From NCBI RefSeq assembly GCF_040807025.1, contig NC_090947.1:8866001-8930000 (forward strand): a DNA stretch of 64,000 nt, written 5' to 3'. Positions 47,801-61,300 of the stretch are shown here, in pieces (positions within the stretch are counted from its first letter, which is position 1; each line of letters starts with the position of its first letter). This DNA comes from Struthio camelus. Taxonomy: Eukaryota; Chordata; Aves; Struthioniformes; Struthionidae. Made by a program: the position numbers and the translations under genes. Below the pieces are notes generated by a model that ran no database searches, had not been told where the DNA came from, and was given only the letters and a program-made list of their open reading frames with translations.

Positions 47801-50800
47801 TGAGAAGTGGCCTCTAGTGCAGGGCTGGGGACGTCGGCTGTTCCCAGCTCCTGCAGGCCACAGCCCCCGTGGTGGGGTGTTGAACGATGTTTGGCACAAA
47901 GTAATTACTGCGTTTAAGGGGAAAGCGTGTTGCTGCTGTGGCGGGCACCTCTGAAACAGGCGGATGAATCACAACTTCTCCTTGGGAAATTTGCTGTATG
48001 AGGACCCTTTTTCCATACCAGTGGGACCCTGAAATTCCCCGTGTTTTCCCTACAGGGACTTTCCGCTAATCTTTCTGCTTAGCGGCATAGGAGCAGCAGG
48101 GAGCTTGAGGAATGACCGAGTTTGCTGCTACTGCCTGTTCTGTCTCTATGCGAACACATCTGCTCCTAAGATTTGGGCGAGTTTTAAGTTTTCCTGATCC
48201 TACAAACGTGTTTTAGAAGGCCTGGTGCTATCTTTAGCCCTGTGTTTATTCCTCACATCCTCGCACGTAAGCTGAAAAGCAGCACTGCTTGGACTGTGGG
48301 GAAAAGCGAGCATTTACACAATCCTAGAGCATGCAGTAGCTTCTGTACTTGCCAAAGGACGAATCGGATTTTATTTAGGCTGGAAGATAGCGGACGTGCA
48401 CCAGGCTTCCCCTGCATAGCTTGGATCAGAATCTGACCCGCCTGGAGAAGAAGTAGACATTGGTCCCCCCCACCCAGGGCTCGTCGTCTCGGCGCACCCT
48501 GCGCTCCCCACGGGCCGGCGGAGAGCTCGCGGGGCATCCGCATCACTGGCTTTTCCTCTTGCTCCGCAGCTTTTTGAAGGCAACATCCACTACGACATCC
48601 CCGAAGTGCGGAGGTTCGACCCCGTTCCTGCCCAGTACGTCCGAGTGCACCCGGAGCGGTGGTCCCCGGCGGGAATAGGGATGCGCCTGGAGGTGCTGGG
48701 CTGCGACTGGACAGGTAGGAGACCCCGCTCCCCTCCGCCGCCGGCTCTCGGGCATGGGCCGAAACGGGGAGCCAAAGGCTGTTTCTCCCTCGCCGCCGTC
48801 CCTCCGGCTTGAAAAGAAAGCAAGTGCAAGGCTGGCCTCGATGCAGGCGGCAGCAGCAACGTTTGGGCCCCAGTCCAGGTGTGCCCGAGGAGCCGGAGGC
48901 AGGATTTGCCCCCACCTACCCTCTCCCCTCTTTGAGGTCTTTTCTCTGGCGAGGCCAAGAAATCCTTCCTCGTGGCCTTACTGTGGGTGAGAGTCGTCCA
49001 AAAGCAGGACCAGAAGGAGCCCCTCTGCTAGTGGGCCTTCTAACGCAAACGGATGAGGCGCGAAGCGGGAAGCTTCGGTGACCGCGCCGTGTCTCCCGAG
49101 CTGCCGCAGCGTGGCTTTGCCGTTAAAATAGCCGCTCTTCTGCCTTCGGACCCCAGGTGGAAATCATATCGCAGATGAGGTTGCGATGTAGGGCTGCAAC
49201 TTCCCTGAGACCAGGGGACCGTGTTCGCTTTCGCCCACCGGTTTTTCACAAGTGAAACATGTTGCAGCCACCATTACTTTTAATGCAGAGGTGAAAACTG
49301 TCTTGACACTCTCTGGGATCAGTAGAGGTGGTGCCTTGCCCTGCTGAGTCTCAGTGGTGGTTGATTGCTCCATAGTTTCATCCCAAAAAGCCAGAAATGA
49401 GCCCAACAGCTCATTCTGTCTGATGCTAGCTTTTCAGTGCCAGGGGCTAATTGTCCTTTGTTGTTGTTGTTGTTGTTGTTGTTTAATAGTTTGCTTAAAT
49501 CTGAATCTGGTCTCCAGATGTCAGTGATAAAGAAAGAGGTATAATTTCCATTTTAAAAACGCATCTGAAGAAGGCATTTCCTTGTAAGAATTCCCGTTCT
49601 AGGAAGCTTAGAAGACATGGAGCTTTTCTCCAGCCTTTCCTGGAGTCTCTCGCACCCTTTTCCGCCCGTGATGTGCTGTGAGATGCGTTACGGGTATTTG
49701 ACAGCAAAGCGTGAAACACACATACACGCGATCATCAGTGGTACTCCATCACCTTTGAGGTCAATGGCAAATCTCCCCCTGAACCGAGAATCCAGTGTAA
49801 ACGACCTAAATCAAGATTAGATCCTTTTTTGTTTTTCCGTGTGGGCTGTTGCAGGAGAAACGGGTGTTGTGGGTTTGCTGTGAGCACCACGGGCTGCGGC
49901 TCGGCGCAGTGGCAGCTGGGCAGTCCCCACGTTGCGGCTTGCCGCCGCTCCCGGCCGTGCCCGGATGCCAGAGCCCCGTGGCCCACTGGTGTGTCACCAG
50001 GGGCCGTGGCCGTGTCGGCCCCTCCGGCGCACTTCCCCGAAGCAACGGGGTTTGGCTTCCTCAACTTCTTGTGCTATTTGTGGTCCAAATTCTCCTTTAC
50101 GGCTACGTTCCCCTTTGGTTTCCGTATCAGCAGCACCAGCCCATGCGTTTTCCAGGCAGAGTGCTTGATGGTCCTTTCCCAGGGTGGACATCTCATCTTG
50201 TGCACGTTGCGATGTTTAAAACTCAACAGCCAAGAGATTCGTAGCTTTATTGATTTACAGGCATTCGGCTTTGTAATCAGAGCAGGGCTCGTAATCCTGT
50301 GGCTTCGCCACGTTATAGAGAGCGTTAATATCCCTAACGCAACCTGAGGAGCAGAGATAGCCCGCGGCTTTATCCGCACGCTCCGGCCGGGCTGGCCGCG
50401 CGCGCCGGTCCCCCGATGGAGCCAAGACCCGGCCCTCTCCGCTGGGAGGCCCCAACACGTTGCCAGGCTGGCGCCAGAGACCCAGGCTGTCGCGCTTCCT
50501 TGGGAACAAGACCAAGAGACAGATAACAGCACGCCGATTGCAAATGTTTTCACGTGAGAGCCTAAGCCCTGGTGCCCCTGCCCAGCCGCTTCCATTTCTC
50601 ATCAGGCTCTGGCAACTGCAGTTACCGAGTCGAACAGGTACCTCACCGCGACTGGGCTCGCAAGCTAGTTGGCTAGTAGCTCAAAAATCCTGAAGCAACC
50701 GGCTTCTCTCAAAGACCTGCCAACATTTTTCCTCTGAAGAGCGGAGATTGATGAATGTTCGCTTGCAGCTGGTTTTCTCTGCTTTGAAGTTCCAAACATC

Positions 50801-53800
50801 TGGTTCCAATTGCGCCGTAACTTTGCGTTTTGATCGGCAGTTACCACCAGTTGCACAGACACTTGCTGGGCCAGGGAGCGAGAAAGCGAGCAGGAGAAAC
50901 CTCTCTTTTTTCACTTTCCTTTTCACACATCACACTGTCCTCCCTGCTATTTTCGTTATCCCTTGTAACCCTCTCGTTGCGGCTCTGCCATGGCAACTGA
51001 TTTTTCAAGATGTATTTCCAAGGCTTGTCCAGGGCAGCATAACACTGCTGATTTACATCCGCTCAGCATCTGGGTCCCGTATGGGACTTAGCTTTCAAGG
51101 TCCTTCCACGTCGTGAAATATCAGCTATAAATCTCAATATACAAGAGCAACAACACACCAAAAAAAAAAAAAAGAAGTGCCAGCTCCAAATAACTTGCAG
51201 CTTTTGATATGCTGCCTTCACCTGCTGCTTTTTTTTTTTTTCTTCTTTTCTTTTTTATGACCTTTTTCTGTGCCTGGCTGCTTGCAATTTGCTTCTTGGT
51301 TGCATTTGGAGTTTTATGGGGTTGTAACAAATTTGAACTTACAAATTAAAAGACTTTGAGGTTATTTGGTAGTTTACCATGAACAGAAGACAGCCGCTGG
51401 GAGGAGGGGGGAAGAGAGTTTATGTGCAACGTGCTTAATAACGGCAAAATAAAAGGGGGGAAAGGAGCCTATGGAAAATACTCAGTGTATTTAGCCATTT
51501 CCTTCTGCTTCTGGCTTCATTAAATGACATCCTGGAGGGTGCCGACAAAGAAACACAATCGCCCATAACTGAGCAACCTCTTTAAGAGTGGAAAGCGTAA
51601 AGCCTGCTGCACTCAGCTAACACACCCGTAAAAGGAGAGCAGGCTGGAACCTGATGTCGTTTACTGTTGGTCTTAATATCCTTCTCTTTCTTGTTTAAAT
51701 TTCCCCTGACACCTACTTGGAGGTTGTTTCACATGGGCCATGGCGGAGAGAGGGAAATTGGACAGAGACGCTTTAAAAACGTAGTCAGGAGCCTGCGGCG
51801 TGAAACCAGATGCTCTCTGCAGCCGAGCCAGCGCGCGCGAGGGACTCTCTGGGTCCATCGGTGGTTACGTCATGTGTGGGTTTGAGTGACTTGTTTCGTA
51901 AATTGGCACAATCGGTGGGAATGTTGTGTGTTTCTTCTGCGAGTTATATGCCTCTATGAAAGAAAAGGATGCTCTGCCTGTGGTCTCCGTTATCCGATAC
52001 TGATAGCCAACTGGATTGCCAGTGCCAGTGTAGATGGAGAGATTAAGAACAAGAAGTAGGACGTGTGTCTAGAGGAGAGCCCTGTCCAGTGGGGGACTCT
52101 AAATCAAAGGAAGTCCCATATGGAAAAGGCAGTTAGTTCACATGGAGTTCAAGCCCTGCTGACACTTGTAGCACATGGAAACTTCGTGGTGTTCTTGTCC
52201 TATCTCTTCCTGGCCCTCTACGAACGCGAGAACAAAAACATTACGCTATTTCCTCCCACCTGGGGTTTTTGTAGCGTCCGTCCCAAGCATTGTCTCTGCT
52301 CCATGTTTTGCAGATGTGAAGCCCACTGCAGAGACGCTGGTGCCCACTCTGAGTAGCGAGCTGACCACCACCCCCTACCCAACTGATGAAGAGGCAACGG
52401 AGTGTGGCGATAGCTGTGGAGAAGAGGAGGGTACGTATCAGAGCAGCTCATCTTTATTGCAATAAATGATGGGTTAAGAGCTAAGCAAACACTCTTATCT
52501 TCCCATTTGCTCCTATACATGGGGCTGATTCCTGGAAAGCTTTGAGTAATATCGTTAGTGATAGGCCAAGCTCAAAAAAGCCCCCAGTCAAAATCTGATA
52601 AGTTTTATCAAGGAAGGATGCAAGAGCAAGAGATAGCAGCTAATTCAATGCCTAGGGTACAGGACTTGAAGAGCTGCTCTCCCAGCTTCCTTATGTGACC
52701 TGCGGCAAGTCACTTAGGGGGTCGCCTAGAGCCCCCTCCGTATACCAGACCCCCCTGGTTGGGTGTCATAAGTTCAGAAGGTGATTCGGAGGAGAGACCG
52801 AGACCGCCGGGCGTGCAGGGCTCCTTCCGCGGAGGTCACGACGGCGGCAGTAAATCACAACGCACAGAGAAGGCAGGTGTCCTGAGGAGGACAACCTATA
52901 GCCCAGTGGGGATCATCTCCCCTAATATCAGTTGCTTAAAAATTAGGGGCACGGTCTGCGCAGGCAGCGGAGAGAAGGGAAAGCGGACTCCAGGCAGCAG
53001 TTCGTCCCTGTAGTCCTAGATGGCTGTCGGATGGATGCGGCATGATTTGGGTATGTGCAGGGCTCGTGTATCTCCACTGGCTATAGGAGGAGGCTGGATG
53101 TTAATTTAGACCAAGTGCTTTGCTTGTAAAAAGCCAACGCTGAGGGAGATTAATCCTTTCTGCCTCACATCCCTATCCTTAAAACCCGAGGTCATATTCT
53201 TCTGCTCCTTGTGAGGAGGTTGTGAGCACCTGGAGGTTGGGCAGCGCTCGGATGCAGGGAGAGGGCAGGGAAGAGCTGCGCAGGGTTAGTCGTACGGCGC
53301 CCGGGGCGGGAGAAGCGCACCCTGCGCGCGGCAGCAGAGCCTGAGCCTCAGCGGCGGGGTTGGACGCTGGCACAGGGGCTGCAGCCTCCAGCGAGAAGCC
53401 TCGCCAGGACAGGCTGTCCTTTGAGGTAGCTCCCAGGACTTCTGTCACTTCAGCCGCAGTTCCCAGAGAAAAAAATTAATGGGTTTGAAAATATGTAAAT
53501 TGAAAGAAAAAACAATTAAGATTAATTGGCTATCTCACACCTCCCGTCGGGATTCCCCTGAGTTCAGTTCTGGAAAGCAAGCTGCAGAGGTAGCTCAAAG
53601 GGTCTGTTGCTCATTTCTTTGCCTCCGTGATAAGCCTGTGCAACCCCCTTTAGCACTGAGGCGCTTGGGAAGCTGCCGAGAGGACGTTTAGGCCCATAAC
53701 AGTCTTTGCAGCAGCGTGATTCCTGGGTGCCGGCCAGCGGGAGGGAGGCAGCGGAGCCGGCTGCGGAGCCTGGAGCTGGCCTCCGTGTCAGCTAGCGACC

Positions 53801-56800
53801 AGGACGACTTTCATTCTCATACTCCACGAACAATGAGGGTGTTCCCCGGGACAATCAGATTTACGACAGCCAAGGAGAAACAATGCGGCTCTCCAGAGTA
53901 CGCGATTAGATGAGAAGAAAAGGATCCATGATCTGCATTGTATTATTTTCAAGTGGGAGCGTGTAAAGAAAGCCCTCTGCCCCTCGCAGCAAAGTTCCCC
54001 TGATGCCTATCGCTTGAGTCACTCGCCTCTTCCTCCCGGCTGGGCCGCCGTTCGCTTTGTGGGCACTGTGATTTAAAACTTCCTCTTTGCTCAGGAAAAA
54101 AAAAAAAAAAAAAAAAAAAAGGGCCTAAAATTGGTCTCTGTTACGTGCGTGTCCGCTGAGCGCTTGGGAGCCTCCCAGCCTGTTTCTGTGGCCTCCGTGC
54201 CTCGCATCTGCTTCCCGGGCAGAGGGCACCAGCCAGGACCTCGCTGCTAGCCGCAGGCAGGCCAGTCCCTGCAGGAAAGCCCTCCAGAGCTTTTAAAGCT
54301 GTTGCCGCGGAGGGAATTAGCTCGGTTCCTGTTTCACAGATTAAAGGTTAAGTGACTAGCCCAAAGACTGCGCGGTGCATCCATAGCAGAGCTGGAAATA
54401 GAGGCTGGCTCCTTTCACTCGCAGTCCTAAAGCCTGAGACCATCATGGCCTCGCGTTTCCCCTGGTGGCATTTCCATGCGAAGGTACCAAGCGGTGAGTG
54501 ACAGCTCACCGTGTTGACAGACAGTTCCCATCTGGTGCAAACGGCTAGATCTGTCACTCAGGAGCTGGCTTTCTGGAGCACTTGAGATTCTCCTTTTGGA
54601 GCCAGAGCAGGAACTGCCGCGCACAAGGGCACTCAGGAAGCGCTCTTCCTTGACATTTAAGAAGGCATTTAATATTTGACTGCTCTAGGGGATGAAGAGA
54701 AGGTGCTGATTAGAGTCTGGAAGCATTTGGTACGTGCTTTTATATTTGCTTAGTTTGGTGGATTAGCCGCAGGACGTAGCGTGAGCATTTTGATGATGCA
54801 GAACTTAAGGCTGATCCCTGGAGCTGACGAAATGTGAGATAGGTTAAAAGCATCAGTGTGAGCGAGATTTCATGCTTTCTTCTGCAGTTATGGCTCGCCA
54901 GCTATTTTAGTTTTGGGCTGCTTTTTAATAGCATCCCTTCACGGGCAGGTCATTTTTTAAACCAACCTTGCTTTGCTTCTGCTTCTAAGATTTCCACCTG
55001 CCTGCAAACTTCAACTGCAACTTTGATCTCCCTGAAGACCTCTGCGGTTGGTCACACGACTTGGAGACGGGTTATACGTGGTCTTTTCAGCCTACCAGCA
55101 CCTGGATTGGCAACGCAGAACCAAGCCCCGAGTCCGTGCCTGGTAAGATGGTTAATATCGTACCGAAGTAGGGAGTGGGTTGATGGGGCTTTCTGCATGT
55201 GAGCAGTATGACTGACCATTGCCCAGCTCTTCAGAGCTGTGAAGGCTACACAGGCATGAATGTTTTCTTCCGTGGAAGCTTTCAGGTGCTTTGCTTTATT
55301 TGTTCATGTCTTATTTATAGGTCTGTGACCTCTGGCACTGACTTACTTACACTAACTCTGCTCTTGAGATGGCCTTGAATCAGACACTGGGCTTTGAGTC
55401 CCCTGTGACCACGTAGGTTCGTCTGGGCTTTGTTCCACATCCTGATGCAAGTGTCCTCTGTTGGACCCATTGTTTTTTCCGCAGAGTGCATTTCCTCTCT
55501 TGTTAGAGATGCACTTCTTCCTCCCATATGTTTGCTCTGATTGCCTGTAGTCCCGACTTCAGCTGTTCTGCATTCTGGGCTTGCATAGGCTGGGTTTCAG
55601 CTTCCTCCAGGGGTAGGATGATTTAAGCCCTAAGAATGCAGAAATATGCCAGCGTCTTGCTGTTTGACTTTTGCTCTTTTTCTCTTCTGTGCTTTGGAAG
55701 CAGAAGACGTGCATGAGCCTGGCAGAGCATAATTTATGGAGGTCTTCACTGAGATGCGCTGGCACGGGTTGGAAACGAGCCTGCCTCTGGCGGCGCGGTT
55801 GATAGATCCTCTTCTTTAGCTTCATGTCTTGGAACTTGCCCCAGGACTAGGGCCCTTTCCTCACCCTGGTTGACTTCCTGTGCAAACGGCGTGAAGGACA
55901 TCTGCCGGTTCCCGTGTAACAGTAGCCTGCTCCACCGTGACGTCAGTTCCCTTCGCTGTCTCTCCTTGCTCGGGAGACGCCAGGCTCCCTAAGGGTGCGT
56001 TGGCTGGTTTTACCTGGCCTCGGCTCTCCCCAGACGCCCGGCGACTGGGGTGGCCGCCTGCAAGGAGCCGTGCGTGCCGGGGGCTCCTCCCCGCCCGTCC
56101 CCGGCCCCCCCGGGGAAGGTTGCCTCTCGAGATGCAAACATTCGGGCGAACCTGTTAGCCACCTGGCAGAGGCGCTGGCCAGATTGGCGGTGCTGCCAGC
56201 CAGTTGGAAAGCCGTGCAGCCAACACCTGGTAGGCAGTGCTAAAGAGGAAAATATGTATTCCAGAAACATATGGGAAGAGGAGAATCTGCTACATCTCCA
56301 CACACAACTCAACCCCACACAAACGCACACATCATTTTTCTCCGCGGCTCCTGGGGTGCCCAGCGTTTTTCGGCGAGGCGCAGCGACGCCGTAAGCGCAG
56401 CCCATATGGACATCTGACAGATTCATTGGCGTGACATAGGGTCATGGTGTCTGCTACGGAGAAAAACATTTTCATGTTTCAAGTGTTTATCTCTTCAGCA
56501 TTTGAGTGCTTTAGAAGATTAATATCTGGAGATCGCTGGAGCCTCAGGCACCGGGAGGGAACGCTTGCAGCCGGCCCCAGGCTTAATAACCCTCCCCAGC
56601 TCATGCGCTGGAATAATGTTTAATTAATATAAGCCTCCTGCAAGTAGGATAAAAATTACTTATTTTTATAACTCAGACTCAATTTTTCATTTCATTTCCT
56701 CTCCCCCGAGTCGCCCTACAGTTAGTTGGCCATAGTTTCTCAGAAGGCGCCAGGCGTGCCTGCCTGCGTGCACGCGCGGGCAGCCACGCGAGCGGGGTCG

Positions 56801-57946
56801 GCGGGGGCCCCCGCTTTAGGGGGTTGCGGGAGCGGGGGAGAGGGGACACAGAGGGGAGCGACTGTTGTGTCGGCCCTTGCCCTGCCTCCCGGGGCCGGGG
56901 ATGCAGCCGGAGCACCGCTGGGTTCGCGCTGCCTCCTCCTCCTCCTCCCTCTCCAGCCCTTCGTGTCTGCTGACAAAATTCGCCCTCCCTCCGGGGAGCG
57001 AGGAATGAAAAAAGCCGTTGTTCGGGGTGGTCTTGTTCTTGTGAATTCCCCACCCCGGGGTGAGCCGCTGGGCGAAGGAGAGCAGCTGTGCCGGCTTTAG
57101 AGGCCGGGCGAGCGGCGGCGGGCGCTGGAGCCCGGCTCCCGCGGATTTAAGGGTGCTGGCCCCGGCTAGAGCCCGCGGCCTTTTGGAGCCCGTGTGGGAC
57201 GCGTTTCTGTTTCCCTCGAAAATGGCCAAACAACAAAGAAAAAAATAGAATTAAAAGAAAGAGGAGGAAAAGAAAACAAAAACCACCCAAGTAAGGCAAG
57301 GAGGAGCGCTGGCTCAGTGTGCCTGAGAGAGAGGGGGAAGGAAATGACCATGTTGAAATCTCCTCTGCGAGGCACTTGATTAGAAAAATCTGTTGAAGAG
57401 ACGGGCCTGAATTCCTCAGCTATCTCCCGCGGTCATGGCGCGCGCGCTGCAGGCGAGGCCTCCCCGTCCTTCGGCGCGGAGGACCCCTCCTGGAGCCGGA
57501 CGGGACGCCCGCTGCTCTCCTCCCGCTGTTTTTGCTCCCAGGACGCTCTTGCCGGCAGCCCTGCCGCTCTGTTTGTTAGCCTGGTGCGCCGCGGATGAGC
57601 CCCACCTCCTCCCCGGACCGGCTCCCGCTGCGCCCCGGGGCACCCCGGCCCTGAAAGCGGACCCAAGGTGTCCAGCTCGGCTCCAGCTGGGAGCCTGCCC
57701 TTTGCAAGCCTTTTACCAAAACAAAAAAAAACCAAACCAACGAAATGGAAAGGAATGACATGTGCCCCCTTTTCCATGGCCCTGGGAGAGGCACTGCTGG
57801 GATTTCCCCGCTCTGGGGATTTTCAGGTGCTCCCCGCCTGTGAGAAGAGCCCTGGGAGGAGCCGCATCTCACGCGCGGCCAGGTTCGCCTCCCGCCCCGC
57901 GCCGCTGGCATCGAGGCGGAGGCCTTAGGGACCTGAAAATTTAAAA

Positions 57947-57991
<45 letters not shown>

Positions 57992-58336
57992 ACGACGCTA
58001 CGGAAAAGCTGGGCTAGATTTGTTTTGCACCTTTCCCCCCGCCCCCTTCCTTCCCTCTCCTCGGAGGCGTCGAGCAAGCCCCGCGCGGTCCTGCAGGAGC
58101 ACGCCGGCGGTGGCTTTCCGAGCCCCCTGCCCCGGGAGCGCCCTGCTGGCGGCGGCGGGCCCGGCCGGGAGGTTGGCTTGTGTCAGAGCGTTCCCAGCCG
58201 GGGTGTGTTTGCAGCGCTCTGAAGTTTCCTAAGAGCTGCTTTCGTAAGGAAAAACAAACGTCGAGCTGCTTTGAAGCGGGTGGTGACCCTTCGCCAGCCT
58301 TGTGTTTTTCCCATGGGATCTGTAAAAGCGAAAGCC

Positions 58337-58369
<33 letters not shown>

Positions 58370-61300
58370 CTTGCTGCGGTCCCTGAGAACCTCCCTCCGG
58401 CCTCTGATGGGCGTTTGGTTGGTCAGGGACATGGCGGCCTCGCCGGGGGAGCTGGTGGGACTGAAGAGCGAGAGAGGCTGTGGTGGCCTGCTGGTGGGAA
58501 GGGCTCGGGTCGGGGCAGGTGTGGGCTTTCGATGCCTTCTCAGGGACTGATTTTTCCAGCAGACGCGCTTGATCTAGTTAATATGAGTAAGTCAGGGCTC
58601 TCCAGGGCGGGGGAAGCGCTCAGGGAGCCTGACACCTCAAAAATTGCTTGTGCGCACCCTTCCCGACGTGTTTTGCTGGAAAGCCTCCAGAGGAGCTGCC
58701 GAGACCCATGGGGGAAGGTGTTCTTCTCCGGAGAGGGCGGCGATGCCGGGCGAGCGGTTGGGGTGGTTGGCCACAGAGCCACCACCACCTCAGCGCGGCT
58801 GCCGTCTTGATTTCCTCCGCCACCTTGTTTGTTGTTGTTGTTGTTTTTTGCTTGGGGTGGTCGCTTTTCTGCTTTGAAGAGGCTTGCAGTGAATTACAGA
58901 GAGCGCGGGGGGGACCTTGATGGCTTATTCCACCTTATCGCTGCTCAAGCGCGGAGCACAGCTTGCGCTTCCCCCCCCCCCCGCCCCCTTCCTCCACTTG
59001 TTTATCTCCCACCTCGCCGCCGCGTCTCGGCGGTAAACCACAGGAACGCTCCTCCATTAGGGAACGGCATGGTATTTTTTCAAGTGATTCACTCGAGCAG
59101 CAGTGGGCAAACATGCTTTCATCTTTTTTTGTTTTTTTCCTTCTTCTTCCTGCTAATGTTTGTTGGCACAAAGCGGCAAGTGGGGCCACGCACGGTTCCT
59201 AGGTGCTGGGAAATACCACTGGAGAAAGCTGCTCTTTCTTCACGTGACCGGTCGGGGACAGATTTGTCCTCCACACCGCGAAATCAGTGCAAGTTCCTGT
59301 GGGATGGGTGCGCAACGTTGGCAACGTTTTGATCGTGCGTCCCAGGAGCAGAGCGACAGCGAATCTTTCTGGTGCCTCGTGCTGAATTTATTCTGGAAAG
59401 CAGCTTTGCAGCTGGCAGTGGTTGGTTGGTTGGTTGGCTCAGGTTGGCTCCTCCCTGAGCTGTTGGACCTGCACTAGCTATCGGCATTCATATCAAGCGT
59501 CTCCAGTTCCAGCCTGGGCCCTGGATGTCTCCTGGGATAGCAAACGTACCACACCTCCTCCCCGAGGACTGACAAAAAGCACAGCACAATTTAAAGAGTA
59601 GTATTGAAGAAAATGGATCCCGTGCTGTATTTCAACCAGCCGCAGGTTTGCAGCTACCCGGGCGTCACCGCTGCTTGCTTCCCTGCCTGCGAGCAGGTCC
59701 GTCCTCTGCGCTGTCCCTTAGGGCCGTCTTTGCGGCATCATGGACAAAGCGAGAGCAGGGCTTGCGCTTTGCCTCGCCTGTCCTCGGAAGAAATTGTGGC
59801 CTAGATCCTGACTGTGGCGTATGTCCTGCTGGGGATGAAAAGAGGCAGAAAGGGCCCAGCGGGGTGTCCCCATCCCGAGATGCGTTTTTGGTGCTGGCAG
59901 CTAGATAAAATCCACTTTGGCCTTGTTCGCGGAGCGAATCCCAAGCAGGATAACTGTGACGCAGGTAGCAACCGCGTTGTTATCACGGTGCCGATTTTCC
60001 TGCCTGTAACCGCTCTTGAACTTGTCCTAACTACGTCGATCCTGGGCTGGCCGCTTTCCGGTTTCGCTCTGAGCCGGGGCGCTGGTGGCGACCAGCTTCA
60101 GGGACCGGGCCGCCCTGCCCCACCACCAGGTGGGACGCCATCCGTCGTCCCCCGCTGAGGACCGAGGGCGGGAGGCGAAGCGCGTGGTGCGAGTGGCCAC
60201 CCAAAACGATGTGATTGGGTTCCCTCCCCCCCCATTTTCTTTTCTTTTCTTTTTTCCCCCCCCTGGCACAGATGGCAGGAGTTACCTGCAGCTGCAGAGC
60301 AGCGGGAGGAGGCAGGGCCAACGCGCCCGGCTCGTCAGCCCCGCCGTCTACCTGCCCCGCAGCGCCGTCTGCATGGTCTTCCGGTACCGGGCGGCGGGCC
60401 GCGGCGGGGTGATGCTGCGCGTGTGGCGGGAGGCCAGCCAGGAGCGCACAGCGCTGTGGGTCGTCGCCGAGGACCAGGGCGACGGCTGGCGCGAGGGCCG
60501 CATCATCCTGCCCAGCTACGAGGCCGAGTACCGGGTAAGGGGCCGGCCGGGGGGGGGCAGGCGGATGGGGCCGGGGGAGCGGGGCTGTTTTCGTCGTGCG
60601 AGCGCACCCTTCGCCGGCTTGACGTTGACCTTCCCGTCCCGATTCCTCCCAGATCGTGTTCGAGGGCTCCATCCGCAGCGGCCACCCGGGAGAGCTCGCC
60701 CTCGACGACATCCGCTTGGGCACGGACATCCCCCTGGAGAATTGCATGGGTAGGTGCAGCGCCGCCCCCCCCCCCCCCCCCCAAAAAAAAACTCGGGTGG
60801 AGTCGAAAACCAGCGCCGAGCTGCGAGGCAAAGTTGCCTGGCCCGTTCCAGAAAGTTGCGCCTCAATCCTATGTGCGTCGGGAGGATTTGCCGCTGATCA
60901 GCGCCAACAAAGGGCTATGGCCGAAAAGTTTTAATGGGGTCATTTCCGATGCCACCAAAACGCTAATGAAACGGCAGTGTACGGTGCCGTTCCCTCTCCG
61001 CTGGGGCCGGGAGAGTAGCCAAGACCAGCGCCGGCTACTGTTTTTCCCGTGCAATCCCGGGAAGCAACCTGATCCCTTCTCAGCCTGCAAAGAGCTCTAA
61101 TAAGTCCCCATAATTTTTTCCTTTGGCAAACGTTGTCCTTCGCGTCCTGAACTCGAGCGCTGATTTCAGAGCGCTCGGCGGCGCGGGAGCCTGCCGGTGT
61201 GACTCACAGGCGTAATGCAGGAGTCATCTAAAAATCATCAGAAGTCTCTTACTTCTGCGAGAAAGGAATCAGTAGCAAGCACTGATTATTGCTTTTGGGA

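Larger units (their letters stand above)
52431..54989 (+). other. NRP2: NRP2 intron 11
   Basis: 2559 bases. An AATAAA lies 31 bases into the intron (52461-52466). MIR-like fragments lie at about 52655-52718 and 54330-54435, and a run of 25 A at 54096-54120. The acceptor before exon 12 is CTTCTAAG. Confidence 0.86.
55143..60271 (+). other. NRP2: NRP2 intron 12
   Basis: 5129 bases. An AT-rich, homeodomain-site-like block lies at about 56600-56700 (TTTAATTAATAT). A CpG-rich block covers about 56740-57190 and 57420-57660. Repeats are (AT)n at 57947-57988, 26 T at 58338-58363, TTG repeats at 58826-58848 and a C run near 58971-58982. A TTTTC repeat at about 60235-60256 forms part of the exon 13 pyrimidine tract. 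No exon was recognised. Confidence 0.86.
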
